A DNA stretch of 64,000 nucleotides from Alloprevotella sp. (GTDB lineage Bacteria; Bacteroidota; Bacteroidia; Bacteroidales; Muribaculaceae): assembly GCA_023663135.1 (NCBI GenBank), contig JAMPIE010000014.1, positions 1 to 64,000 of the forward strand. The letters run 5' to 3'. Positions 43,632 through 52,562 of this stretch are shown piece after piece. A program made the position numbers and the translations under genes. The notes below the pieces were generated by a model that saw nothing but the letters and a program-made list of their open reading frames with translations, searched no databases and was not told the DNA's origin. Positions within the stretch are counted from its first letter, which is position 1; every line of letters begins with the position of its first letter.

Positions 43632-44729
43632 ATGAAAAAAATTTTCCGCATCCTGCTGTGGACCATTGTAGCAGCCATCTTCATCGGCTCATTCGTCTTC
43701 CTTTACCTCAACTCCAAGGAGAAGCCCGTGAGGTATGAGAATGTGACCCCGATAATGTCTACCCTTGAGCGGACAACGGTGCTCACCGGTACCATAGAGC
43801 CCCGCGACGAGATCAACATCAAGCCCCAGATATCAGGCATCATATCAGAGATACTTGTTGACCCGGGCGACAGAGTAAAAGAGGGCGATGTCATTGCCCG
43901 TATCAAGGTGATTCCCGAGGCTTCCCAGCTCTCTTCGGCTCAGAATCGTGTTGACCTCGCCCGCATCACCCTGGCCGACGCCCAGCAGAAATATGACCGC
44001 GCCCGCCAGCTCTATGACAAGAGGGTGATTGCCCGCGAGGAGTATGAGACAGCCGAGACCGCCATCAAGCAGGCTCAGAAAGAGCTGGAGAGCGCCCACG
44101 ATGCCTTCAATATCGTCAAGGAGGGTGTCTCAAAGTACAATGCCACTGAGGCCAACACCATGGTGCGTGCCACCATCTCAGGCATCATCCTCGACATCCC
44201 CGTCAAAGTGGGCTCATCTGTGATACAGGCCAACACTATGAACGATGGCACCACCATCGCCACAATCGCCGATATGACTGACATCATCTTCCTTGGCAAG
44301 GTGGATGAGACCGAAGTGGGGCTCCTCCGCCCCGGCATGACCATGGATGTGACCATCGGTGCCCTCGACTCATTCACCCCCACGGCTGTCCTTGAATACA
44401 TTGCGCCCAAGGGCTCCACCACCACCGGTGCCAACACCTTCGAGATTAAGGCCGCAATCAGTGCCCCGGATTCCATTTCCCTCCGCGCCGGCTACTCGGC
44501 CAATGCGCGAGTGCGCCTGGCCGGGGCCGATAATGTGGTGGTTATCCCGGAAAGCTCCGTAGAATGGGCCGGCGACACCACCTTTGTCTACGTCATGACC
44601 GACTCGCTTCCTGAGCCCAAGTATGCCCGCCGACAGATTACCACCGGCCTCTCTGACGGCCTCTCCATCGAGGTCAAGTCAGGCCTTGACACCACCATGA
44701 CCATCCGCGGCAATATGATCAACGACTAA
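43632..44729 (+). CDS. Periplasmic adaptor (MacA/HlyD type)
   Basis: A 365-residue adaptor with an N-terminal membrane anchor (about 4-24) and the barrel-sandwich half motif INIKPQISGIISEILVDPGD, a coiled-coil section (about 100-165, including ARQLYDKRVIAREEYETAE) and the returning motif VRATISGIILDIPVKVGS. It would connect the MacB-like permeases to the TolC-family channel encoded 15 bp downstream. Confidence 0.92.
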   Translation: MKKIFRILLWTIVAAIFIGSFVFLYLNSKEKPVRYENVTPIMSTLERTTVLTGTIEPRDEINIKPQISGIISEILVDPGDRVKEGDVIARIKVIPEASQLSSAQNRVDLARITLADAQQKYDRARQLYDKRVIAREEYETAETAIKQAQKELESAHDAFNIVKEGVSKYNATEANTMVRATISGIILDIPVKVGSSVIQANTMNDGTTIATIADMTDIIFLGKVDETEVGLLRPGMTMDVTIGALDSFTPTAVLEYIAPKGSTTTGANTFEIKAAISAPDSISLRAGYSANARVRLAGADNVVVIPESSVEWAGDTTFVYVMTDSLPEPKYARRQITTGLSDGLSIEVKSGLDTTMTIRGNMIND

Positions 44730-44744
44730 CCCCCCCCTCTCCCC

Positions 44745-46052
44745 ATGAAAGCCATCATCATTGCCTCCTTACTGGCCATGTCAGCCTCCTCAGCAGCCGC
44801 CCAAGAGCCTTGGAGCCTCGACAGTTGCATTGTCTATGCCACTACCCACAACATCTCCGTCCGCCAGAGCCGCCTCCAGCAGCTCAACGGCGAGATCTCC
44901 GTCACCTCGGCCAAGGATGCCTTCCTCCCCCAGCTCCATGGCTCGGCCTCGCAGTCGTGGGGCTTTGGGCGCGGACTGACTGCCGACAACACCTATGCCG
45001 ACCGCAACACCTCCTCCACCAACTTCAACCTCGGCCTGTCGGTGCCCGTCTTTCAGGGGCTCCGAGCCTTGCGCAATCTTGACTATGCCCGCGCCGAGCT
45101 CGCCTCGGCACTGGAGCAGACCGAGGCCACGCGCGACAACGTGGAGCTCCGCGTCATAAGCTACTACCTCCAGACCCTCCTCTCGCGCGAGCTCCTCGTC
45201 GTGGCCCGCAATCAAGCCTCCCTCTCCGAGGTGGAGCTTGCTCGCCGTCAAGCCCTCTTTGATGCCGGTAAGATAGCTGAGCTCGACCTCGTGGAGGCTC
45301 GCAGCCAACTCGCCCAAGATCGTCTGAGTGTCGTCAGCTGCGAGAGCGACGAGCAGCTCGCCTTGCTCAATCTCTCTCAGCTGCTCGAGCTCCCAGCCGG
45401 CCATCCCTTTGACGTGGCTCCCATCGACACCGCCTCCGTGGCTTTTGGTGCAGCCTATCGCCTCACAGCCGAGGAGATATATGCCATAGCCAACGAGCGC
45501 AACCACTCCATCCGCGCCGCCCTCCTCTCAGCCACTGCCGCCCGCAAGAATATCAAGGTGGCACAGAGCGGATATATCCCCACCCTCTCCTTCTCGGCCG
45601 GCCTCGGCTCCTCTTATTACAAGACCAGCGGCTTTGTCAACGAGAGTTTCGGCTCCCAGATGCGCCACAACTTTGCCCAAAACCTCGGCTTCTCACTCTC
45701 CGTGCCCATCTTCGACGCCTTCTCGACGCGCAACAACGTCCGCCGCGCCCGCGCCTCAGCCCTTGCCGCCGACCTTCAGCTTGAGAGCACCCGCCTCGAT
45801 GTGGAAAACGCCATCAATCAGGCATATGCCCAGGCCACCACATCGCGAGCCAAGGAAGAGAGCGCACGCATTGCCGCCACCCAGGCCGAAGCAGCCCTCG
45901 CCGCCGTGACAGAGAAATACAACGCCGGGCGAGCCAACCCCACCGAGTGGGAGACAGCCAAGAACACAGCCACACGCGCCCGCGCTGAGGCAGTCCAGGC
46001 TCGCTATGAATATCTGTTGAGGATGCGCATACTCGACTTCTATGCCCGCTAA
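44745..46052 (+). CDS. TolC-family outer-membrane efflux channel
   Basis: A 435-residue exit duct with a Sec signal peptide (MKAIIIASLLAMSASSAAAQ, no lipobox) and two OEP repeats: SLDSCIVYATTHNISVRQSR at the start and the helical LVEARSQLAQDRLSV section. It is distinct from the NodT-type lipoprotein channel of the RND operon. Last gene of the MacAB-like operon; a nested inverted repeat lies about 20 bp downstream. Confidence 0.92.
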   Translation: MKAIIIASLLAMSASSAAAQEPWSLDSCIVYATTHNISVRQSRLQQLNGEISVTSAKDAFLPQLHGSASQSWGFGRGLTADNTYADRNTSSTNFNLGLSVPVFQGLRALRNLDYARAELASALEQTEATRDNVELRVISYYLQTLLSRELLVVARNQASLSEVELARRQALFDAGKIAELDLVEARSQLAQDRLSVVSCESDEQLALLNLSQLLELPAGHPFDVAPIDTASVAFGAAYRLTAEEIYAIANERNHSIRAALLSATAARKNIKVAQSGYIPTLSFSAGLGSSYYKTSGFVNESFGSQMRHNFAQNLGFSLSVPIFDAFSTRNNVRRARASALAADLQLESTRLDVENAINQAYAQATTSRAKEESARIAATQAEAALAAVTEKYNAGRANPTEWETAKNTATRARAEAVQARYEYLLRMRILDFYAR

Positions 46053-46071
46053 TTCCACGACCGACATAACC

Positions 46072-46121
46072 TGTGTCTGACCGGTCATGACATCTCTGAC
46101 ATGTCTGGCATGTCAGACACA
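46072..46121 (+). repeat. Nested inverted repeat after the MacAB-TolC operon
   Basis: TGTGTCTGAC (46072-46081) pairs perfectly with GTCAGACACA (46112-46121). Inside is an alternative hairpin, TGACATG (46097-46103), TCTGG, CATGTCA (46109-46115). The two structures share bases and exclude each other. No U-tract follows. It could serve as terminator for the efflux operon or as a leader switch. Confidence 0.5.
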
Positions 46122-46174
46122 CTTGGCTATGTAAGCTATCTCTGCGTAAAAAGCTAAAGATAAACCTCAGGATA

Positions 46175-46206
46175 TTTGCAGTTGTCAAATCAGAGACTTA
46201 TATTTG
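46175..46206 (+). promoter_or_regulatory. Promoter of the C10 protease gene
   Basis: TTTG (46175-46178), exactly 20 nt, TATATTTG (46199-46206). Transcription should start near 46213, giving a 74-nt leader before the ATG at 46287. Confidence 0.85.
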
Positions 46207-46286
46207 CGAGGTGATGCAGGGATTACACATTCCGAGCCAGTCAAATCGCATAGACTATAGTCATAGTTAACCAATTATTAACCAAT

Positions 46287-47702
46287 ATGCTAACTATTAT
46301 GAGACATCTATTTAGAGTCGCGGCCGCCGGGCTTATATGTCTCACCGTAGGCATGAGTTCATGCGACAATGCCGAGACACCCATCGATCAGATGGCTCAG
46401 TTGTCAAAGCCGGCTATGGCAAAAAGCAACCGTGAGATATCAAAGTCAGAAGCAGTGAATATGGCATTGTCTCACAGCATTCACCGCTTCGGTGAAAATG
46501 TCGCAGCGTCTCGTTCTGCCGCTGAGGCTACACCCATAATCGGTAGCAATGGTTCTGTAATGGCATATGCAGTGACCATAGAAAATGGAGGATGGGTTAT
46601 CGTAAGCGCCAGCACCGACTATTACCCCATCTTGGCTTACTCCGACAATGCAAATGGCGCGTTTGACCTCGAGCAAGCCAATCAATCCGGCTTCAGTGTT
46701 TGGGTTAATGAAATATCAGACGCAATTGAAGGCTTATCCTTGGCTGAAAATTACTCGGAAATCTCTTCGGAGATAGAACGCGAATGGACGCAGTACAATG
46801 ACGTGCTTGGCATTGAGCCTATGGCAAGCGGTGTGCCGGGGGGCAACAGCCCTGAGGCAGTCAAGTGCCGTGAGAGGCTTAAGGAACTCAATGACGCATA
46901 TTATCAAAGCGGGTGGACGTTCACCACACTGACAAATGTGTCGGGTGTCGTGTTGCCAAGTTCTGTTTATGAAACTGCCGACAATATGAACTCTCCGTAT
47001 GAATATACAATTGTTGGAGTAAAGGACGAGAAGGATCATAAAAGCGCGGGGCCGTTGTTGTCTACGACGTGGAACCAGACGGAAGGCTATAATGACTTTT
47101 GCCCTAATAAGGCCGCTGCCGGATGTGTTGGGGTTGCTTTAGCTCAGATAATGAGATTCCATGAATTCCCGACATACTATAATTGGAGCAATATGCCAGA
47201 CAATCCTTACAACGATGAAATCCGCTCGTTGCTTGTTGATGTTGGGAATGCCGTTTATATGGAGTGGGGTACTTATACAGATGCTCCATCCGGGTCTACC
47301 ATATCTAAAGCGCAAATTGGAATGAAGAATTATGGATATACTACTCAAATAAAAGCGCATAATGCTTCTATTGTTATGGATGAAATCCTATACAACAAGC
47401 GTCCTGTTTTTATGAGTGGAATCGATTTATATTATGGTGGCCATGCTTGGGTTTGCGACGGAGTGAATTATGATTTTGTTAGCACTTATTGTTATGCTGA
47501 ATTTCTCAATAGTGTAACAGAATATACCAATTGTGGTTTATCATTCATTTCATCGCCAATCCCATGTGGAGAAAATGGGCCAAGCATTTTCTTCTCAATG
47601 AATTGGGGCTGGGGCGGTGACAGTAATGGATGGTACCGAACTGCTAATCCGACACCATTTGATTACTCTGCAGATCGTAAAGACCTGTATGTTCATCCTT
47701 AA
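46287..47702 (+). CDS. C10 (streptopain-like) cysteine protease lipoprotein
   Basis: A 471-residue lipoprotein (lipobox MSSC, Cys26) of peptidase family C10. A propeptide (about 50-190) shows the streptopain-type GGWVIVSASTDYYPILAYS segment. The catalytic domain has LLSTTWNQTEGYNDFCP (257-272), Cys280 in AAAGCVGVALAQIMRF, His386 in YYGGHAWVCDG and MNWGWGG (438-444). Both catalytic residues are intact, so it is likely active. It is lipid-anchored, so it would act outside the inner membrane; targets may be host or bacterial proteins. DNA becomes visibly AT-richer through this gene and the next than in neighbours, suggesting separate ancestry. It has its own promoter. Confidence 0.9.
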   Translation: MLTIMRHLFRVAAAGLICLTVGMSSCDNAETPIDQMAQLSKPAMAKSNREISKSEAVNMALSHSIHRFGENVAASRSAAEATPIIGSNGSVMAYAVTIENGGWVIVSASTDYYPILAYSDNANGAFDLEQANQSGFSVWVNEISDAIEGLSLAENYSEISSEIEREWTQYNDVLGIEPMASGVPGGNSPEAVKCRERLKELNDAYYQSGWTFTTLTNVSGVVLPSSVYETADNMNSPYEYTIVGVKDEKDHKSAGPLLSTTWNQTEGYNDFCPNKAAAGCVGVALAQIMRFHEFPTYYNWSNMPDNPYNDEIRSLLVDVGNAVYMEWGTYTDAPSGSTISKAQIGMKNYGYTTQIKAHNASIVMDEILYNKRPVFMSGIDLYYGGHAWVCDGVNYDFVSTYCYAEFLNSVTEYTNCGLSFISSPIPCGENGPSIFFSMNWGWGGDSNGWYRTANPTPFDYSADRKDLYVHP

Positions 47703-47713
47703 GTGCAATACAA

Positions 47714-48220
47714 ATGAAGAAATTAGTTTATTATATAGGTTGTTTCATGCTGTCTGCATTGTTAATTGGTTGCAATGATGAAGAAACGACAGAACATGAA
47801 TTATGGATGCCTTCCTACATCTTAAAAGTGGCATTGATCGACAAGGATAATAATATGCTTAGTGATGTTGAACATAGTGATTTCTGGTCAGGTAGCAGCA
47901 AGTCGTTTAGCATCAAGGCATATTTTGACGATGAGAGTGAAACTCAAGTAACAGGTTGGGGCATAGGTAACCATAATGATACACTGTATCTTGATATGCG
48001 TGTCCCATATGTCGTAGGTTCGCCTATACGCAAAGTCACTGTGTATCTTAACTATCCTAATGCTTTTGCAGACTCCTTGACTCACAAATTTGAGGCATAT
48101 TATGTCCCCGGAAGTGGGCCCGGTGGGAAGCATGTGGTTCCCTGGCTTAATAGCGTAACGTTGGATGGGCGGAAGTGTGAGAAACTCGATTGGGATGCCG
48201 TCGTGGCGCATCTGGAGTAA
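47714..48220 (+). CDS. Hypothetical lipoprotein paired with the C10 protease
   Basis: A 168-residue lipoprotein (lipobox LIGC, Cys20), 11 bp after the C10 protease and so probably cotranscribed. No family is recognised. It has a segment IDKDNNMLSD (47-56) and ends with VTLDGRKCEKLDWD, partly like the lipoprotein at 20510-21088. In Bacteroides some C10 proteases are linked to small lipoprotein inhibitors (Spi/staphostatin-like); this protein is similar in size and position, but no sequence match to those inhibitors is claimed. AT-rich relative to the window. Confidence 0.7.
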   Translation: MKKLVYYIGCFMLSALLIGCNDEETTEHELWMPSYILKVALIDKDNNMLSDVEHSDFWSGSSKSFSIKAYFDDESETQVTGWGIGNHNDTLYLDMRVPYVVGSPIRKVTVYLNYPNAFADSLTHKFEAYYVPGSGPGGKHVVPWLNSVTLDGRKCEKLDWDAVVAHLE

Positions 48221-48259
48221 TCGGCTAAGATTTTTTCACCGACTACGCGAAAGAATTTG

Positions 48260-48267
48260 TAACTTTG
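48260..48267 (+). promoter_or_regulatory. -7 box upstream of DUF4199
   Basis: TAACTTTG followed by CGCG, 48 nt before the ATG. The -33 region is TTTTTTC rather than TTTG, so the match is partial. Confidence 0.55.
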
Positions 48268-48315
48268 CGCGGGAATGGCCCGGAGTGACGCCGGCGCCAT
48301 CCCCGCGCTCACATT

Positions 48316-48879
48316 ATGCCTGACGCCAAGCCTGCTTATATCTCGCCCTACAAGCGTGGGGCCGACGATGGCTTTATCTTTGCCATCTACCTGACGGTGA
48401 TGTTTTTTACGAGCATCTATTCCGCCAGTGTTGCCCTCTTGTCGCTCTTGACGATCGGCTTGATGGTGGGGGTGCCGTTTATTATCTACTTTTTCCTGCG
48501 GCGGGCATATGTGGAGGAGCATGGTACCACCATCATGTCGGGCCTGTGGATGCATGGCATTATGATTTTTCTCTGCGGCGGCCTGCTGTCGAGCGCAGTG
48601 GCCTTTATTTGGCTGCGCTGGATACAACCCACCTATATCGTCGATCAGCTCCACGCCATCATTGAGCTCTACGAAGACTCAGGCTGGGACCGAGGCGAGG
48701 AGATTGCCTCAGTGCTTAAGGAGATGATCAAGCAGGGGGTGGTGCCGGGTGCCATTTCCATCGCCATGGAGATGCTTTGGCTCGGGGTGTTTACCGGGTC
48801 GCTTCTCTCGGCTCTGATGGCCTTGTTGGTGAGGGCACGTCCGCTTCCCACCTCCGGAGGCTCCCAATCTCAATCTTAA
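48316..48879 (+). CDS. DUF4199 membrane protein
   Basis: A 187-residue protein with four hydrophobic helices (near 22-45, 47-65, 75-95 and 150-175) and a cytosolic tail. DUF4199 is found next to a GT2 glycosyltransferase in many Bacteroidetes, as here (12 bp to the next gene), suggesting a shared role in envelope glycan or lipid-linked sugar transfer, though none is shown. Confidence 0.8.
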   Translation: MPDAKPAYISPYKRGADDGFIFAIYLTVMFFTSIYSASVALLSLLTIGLMVGVPFIIYFFLRRAYVEEHGTTIMSGLWMHGIMIFLCGGLLSSAVAFIWLRWIQPTYIVDQLHAIIELYEDSGWDRGEEIASVLKEMIKQGVVPGAISIAMEMLWLGVFTGSLLSALMALLVRARPLPTSGGSQSQS

Positions 48880-48891
48880 TTCATTGTAAGA

Positions 48892-49854
48892 ATGGATATT
48901 TCTGTTATAGTTCCGCTATATAATGAGGCAGAGTCGCTTCCAGAACTCGAGGCATGGATAGCTCGTGTGATGGAGGCTAATGGCTTCAGCTACGAGGTGA
49001 TATTTGTCGACGATGGGTCATCTGACGGCTCGTGGAAGGTTGTCACATCTCTTGCAGCGAAAAACCCTGCCGTGAAGGGGGTCTCCTTCCGCCGCAATTA
49101 TGGCAAGAGCCCCGCCCTCAACACCGGCTTTGCCCGTGCCCAGGGGGATGTGGTGATTACCATGGACGCCGACTTGCAGGACTCGCCCGACGAGATTCCG
49201 GAGCTCTATCGCATGGTGACCGAGGAGGGTTATGACCTTGTGAGCGGATGGAAGCAGAAGCGCTACGACCCACTGTCGAAGACCATCCCCACCAAGCTTT
49301 TCAATGCCACGGCTCGACGAGTGAGCGGCATCCATAATCTACACGACTTCAACTGTGGCCTCAAGGCCTATCGCGGAGAGGTGGTGAAACATATCGAGGT
49401 CTATGGCGACATGCACCGCTACATCCCTTATCTGGCCAAAAATGCCGGCTATGGCAAGATAGGCGAGAAGGTGGTCCGCCATCAGGCTCGCAAATATGGC
49501 AAGACCAAGTTTGGCCTCGACCGCTTTGTTAACGGCTACCTTGACCTGGCTACTCTCTGGTTTACAGGGAAATTTGGCGTAAAGCCAATGCACTTTTTTG
49601 GCCTCCTTGGCTCGCTGATGTTTATCGTGGGCTTCTTTGCTGTGGCTATGGTAGGAGGCATTAAGCTATATGACATGTATTCGGGGCATCACTATACGCT
49701 GGTCACCGATAGCCCCTATTTCTATCTGGCTCTCACCACCATGATTATAGGCACCCAGCTATTCTTGGCCGGATTTATTGGCGAGCTTGTGGTGAGAAAC
49801 GCTCCGGGCCGCAATCATTACGAGATAAAAGAGGAGCTCAAGACCGGTTTCTGA
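48892..49854 (+). CDS. GT2 family glycosyltransferase with two C-terminal membrane helices
   Basis: A 320-residue protein of the GtrB/dolichyl-phosphate-mannose-synthase type. The GT-A domain has VIVPLYNEAESLPEL, IFVDDGSSDGSW, MDADLQDSPDEIPELY and SGWKQKRYDP. Two membrane helices follow near residues 235-258 and 280-305. Such enzymes load a sugar onto a polyprenyl phosphate at the inner face of the membrane. It probably works with the DUF4199 protein encoded just upstream. Confidence 0.93.
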   Translation: MDISVIVPLYNEAESLPELEAWIARVMEANGFSYEVIFVDDGSSDGSWKVVTSLAAKNPAVKGVSFRRNYGKSPALNTGFARAQGDVVITMDADLQDSPDEIPELYRMVTEEGYDLVSGWKQKRYDPLSKTIPTKLFNATARRVSGIHNLHDFNCGLKAYRGEVVKHIEVYGDMHRYIPYLAKNAGYGKIGEKVVRHQARKYGKTKFGLDRFVNGYLDLATLWFTGKFGVKPMHFFGLLGSLMFIVGFFAVAMVGGIKLYDMYSGHHYTLVTDSPYFYLALTTMIIGTQLFLAGFIGELVVRNAPGRNHYEIKEELKTGF

Positions 49855-49888
49855 GCCCCTACACAGATTTCGCTCAAGACAATTATCC

Positions 49889-50446
49889 ATGGAACAATAT
49901 GCATCATTTGCCCGGCTCGTGGCCTCGCGCCATTCATGCCGAGCTTTCGAGGACAAGCCGGTTGACCGAGCCCTTGTCCGCGCCCTCGTCGACGCCGCCC
50001 GTCTCGCCCCTTCGGCCGTCAATCGCCAACCATGGCATTTTGTGGCCATTGACCGCTACGACTCAGATATGGCCGAGGCCTATTGTGCCTTGCTTAAGGC
50101 TTATGACCGTCCATGGTTTTCCACGGCTCCCATGGTGATAGTGGCTTGTGAATCTCACGATGCCGCATGGCATCGCGCAGTCGATGGCAAGGATCATGCC
50201 GACATCGACATAGCCATAGCCACCGAGCACATCATGCTGGCGGCTGAGGCCTTAGGCCTTGGAGCCTGCTGGGTGTGCAACTTTGATCCAAAGCCCCTCG
50301 CCGAGGCTCTTGGTCTCCCGGAGGGCACTGAGCCCGCCGTGATTATCCCTGTGGGTTATCCCAGCCAAAACCATCCTATGGGCGAATATCGCCCTGCCAG
50401 TGCTCGAAAGCCTATCGACGAAATTCTTTCATGGGGAAAATATTGA
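49889..50446 (+). CDS. Nitroreductase family protein
   Basis: A 185-residue FMN-dependent oxidoreductase of the nitroreductase fold. RHSCRAFEDKPVDRALVRAL at the N-terminus, APSAVNRQPWHFVAID as FMN-binding, and LGLGACWVCNFDP near residue 128 are family features. Short nitroreductases of this type have varied or unknown substrates. The stop overlaps the next gene's start by 16 bp, so they are translationally linked. Confidence 0.9.
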   Translation: MEQYASFARLVASRHSCRAFEDKPVDRALVRALVDAARLAPSAVNRQPWHFVAIDRYDSDMAEAYCALLKAYDRPWFSTAPMVIVACESHDAAWHRAVDGKDHADIDIAIATEHIMLAAEALGLGACWVCNFDPKPLAEALGLPEGTEPAVIIPVGYPSQNHPMGEYRPASARKPIDEILSWGKY

Positions 50447-50934
50447 CCACAGCCATCCTGGCTCTCATGTCGGTGGCCATCCTCTTGGCCGGTTGTAACT
50501 CAGCCGGTTGCACCGACAATCAGACATCGGTACCCTTGGCCGGTTTCTATTCCTACACCACCGGTCAGGCTCTGGCTCTCGATTCGGTGGAGATAGGGGG
50601 AGTGGGCGCGCCACACGACTCGCTGCTCCACTCCAAGGGGTCGGTGAAGGAAATCTATCTCCCGTTGCGTCCCGGCAAGGAGGCCACCTCCTTCTTCCTA
50701 CGCTACACCAATCGCCAGGCGGCTGCATGGAGCATTGCTGACACCGTCACCTTTGACTATACCACCATCCCTTATTTCGTCTCAGAGGATTGCGGCGCCA
50801 TGTATCGCTATCAGATCACCCGAGTGAGCCACACCCACTGGCTCCTTGACTCGGTGGCCGTCCTCGACTCCACCATCACCAACGCCGACTTCCAGCGCAT
50901 TCAGTTTTATTACACCACCTCTACTCAGCCCTGA
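50431..50934 (+). CDS. DUF6452-like lipoprotein
   Basis: A 167-residue lipoprotein (lipobox LAGC, Cys22) with an early Cys (GCTDNQTS) and a beta-rich body. It fits the DUF6452 family, which in Bacteroidetes is commonly followed by DUF6048, as it is here. It overlaps the nitroreductase gene by 16 bp and the DUF6048-like gene by one base (TGATG). Function unknown. Confidence 0.65.
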   Translation: MGKILTTAILALMSVAILLAGCNSAGCTDNQTSVPLAGFYSYTTGQALALDSVEIGGVGAPHDSLLHSKGSVKEIYLPLRPGKEATSFFLRYTNRQAAAWSIADTVTFDYTTIPYFVSEDCGAMYRYQITRVSHTHWLLDSVAVLDSTITNADFQRIQFYYTTSTQP

Positions 50935-51821
50935 TGCCTCGACTCCTTTGCCTCATCGTAGCCCTTTTGTATATGACCATGACCCCCATTGGAGCCGCGG
51001 CGCAGCGGCGTGTCAATCCGGTCAAGCCGGCCAATCCGGGGCAAAAGATTGTCGTGGCCAAGCCCAAGGAGATAGACCGCACCCGCTTAGCCGAGAGGCT
51101 TGATGCGCAGGGCAACATCATCTTGGTTGACACAGTGACCGGCCTTGAATTTGTCGACTCGGCCGCCATGGCTCATAGACCCCGTAACCTCTACCCACGA
51201 TGGCAGGCCCTCGACATCGGGGTTGATATCTGGGATCCCGTGATGAGACTCCTCGGACAGGATTATGGCCTGGGGTCGGCCTTCGTCCGCCTGTCGGTTC
51301 ACAATCGCTTCTTTCCGCTCGTTGAGGTCGGCCTTGGAAAGGCCAATATCACCCCCGACGGCTCCAACTTCACCTTCAAGAGCCCCATATCCCCCTTCTT
51401 CAAGATCGGAGCCGAGTATAATGTCTTTTACAACAACAATCCCTCATATGCCTTCCTCGTGGGCCTGCGCTATGGATTCACACCCTTTAAGTGGAGCGTC
51501 GACGATGTAAGCGTGCCTGGCACATATTGGGACGATCCCTCCACCTTCACCATCCCCTCACAGAGCTACACCGCCGGCTTCCTTGAGGTGAGCCTTGGGG
51601 TAAAAGTGAAGCTCATAGGCCCCCTCTCGGCCGGCTGGCAGTTTAAGTTTCGCTCAATCATCCACGAGAGCAACAACCCCCACGGCGAGCCGATGTATAT
51701 CCCCGGCTTTGGCAAGAGAGGCTCGCCCGTCTCGGCAGCTTTCTCCCTGATTTACACCATACCCCTGAACAAGGGGAGCTCTGCTAATGTTGATAACGAA
51801 AACAATTCTTCCCAAAAATGA
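50934..51821 (+). CDS. DUF6048-like outer-membrane beta-barrel protein
   Basis: A 295-residue protein with a Sec signal (about 1-23, ending GAAAQ), a basic-proline linker, then alternating hydrophobic strands such as FFPLVEVGLGKANITPDG, YAFLVGLRYGFTPFK and VSLGVKVKLIGPLSAGWQF, typical of a small outer-membrane barrel. It is DUF6048-like by sequence and by pairing with the preceding gene. It ends in an ATGA overlap with the SDR gene. Confidence 0.7.
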   Translation: MPRLLCLIVALLYMTMTPIGAAAQRRVNPVKPANPGQKIVVAKPKEIDRTRLAERLDAQGNIILVDTVTGLEFVDSAAMAHRPRNLYPRWQALDIGVDIWDPVMRLLGQDYGLGSAFVRLSVHNRFFPLVEVGLGKANITPDGSNFTFKSPISPFFKIGAEYNVFYNNNPSYAFLVGLRYGFTPFKWSVDDVSVPGTYWDDPSTFTIPSQSYTAGFLEVSLGVKVKLIGPLSAGWQFKFRSIIHESNNPHGEPMYIPGFGKRGSPVSAAFSLIYTIPLNKGSSANVDNENNSSQK

Positions 51822-52558
51822 AAAAGATCGTTATCGTAGGCGCCTCATCGGGCATAGGGCTGCAAGTGGCCGCCGACCTTGCCCGCGCCGGATTCAGGGT
51901 GGGGATGGCCGCTCGTCATCTGGCCCCCATGCAGGCCATAAAAGAGCTTTACCCCGACCGAGTGGAATTGGCCGAGATCGATGTCACATCGCCTGAGGCC
52001 CCGCGCCGCTTAGGCGACCTTATCGAGGCAATTGACGGCATGGACATCCTCCTCTTTGCCTCGGGAGTGGGCTTCTCCGACCCTGAGCTCGACGACTCTA
52101 TGCTTGCCAATACGTTGCAGGTCAATGTAGTGGGCTTTGCGCGCATTGTGGCCGAGGCATACAAATATTTCCGCTCAACGGCCAATCGCTCACAAGGGCA
52201 GATTGCCGTCATCACCTCCGTGGCTGCCACCAAGGGGATTGGCATCGCCGCTGCATATAGCGCCTCCAAGGCCTTCCAAGTGAGATTTATCAACGCCCTT
52301 GAGCAGCTTGCCTACACCCAGCAAGTCAATGTGGCCTTCACCGATATAAGGCCCGGCTTTGTCCGCACCCCCCTCTTGAAGCCCGACCGCTCCTATCCCA
52401 TGATTATGCCAGTGGCACGCGCGGCGCGCCTCGTCGAGAAGGCCATCTTAGAGCGTAAGAGGGTGGCTGTGATTGACTCCCGTTGGCGTATTGTCAATGC
52501 TCTATGGCGCCTCGTGCCCCAGCGGCTATGGCGCCATGTCGAAATAACGTTTAACTGA
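51818..52558 (+). CDS. SDR family NAD(P)-dependent oxidoreductase
   Basis: A 246-residue short-chain dehydrogenase/reductase. Cofactor site GASSGIGLQVAADL (8-21), active-site Ser in ITSVAATKG and YSASK as the Tyr-Lys catalytic pair near residue 147. Substrate unknown. It overlaps the DUF6048-like gene by 4 bp and is 4 bp before rpiB, so all appear to be in one transcript. Confidence 0.92.
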   Translation: MKKIVIVGASSGIGLQVAADLARAGFRVGMAARHLAPMQAIKELYPDRVELAEIDVTSPEAPRRLGDLIEAIDGMDILLFASGVGFSDPELDDSMLANTLQVNVVGFARIVAEAYKYFRSTANRSQGQIAVITSVAATKGIGIAAAYSASKAFQVRFINALEQLAYTQQVNVAFTDIRPGFVRTPLLKPDRSYPMIMPVARAARLVEKAILERKRVAVIDSRWRIVNALWRLVPQRLWRHVEITFN

Positions 52559-52562
52559 TCCA

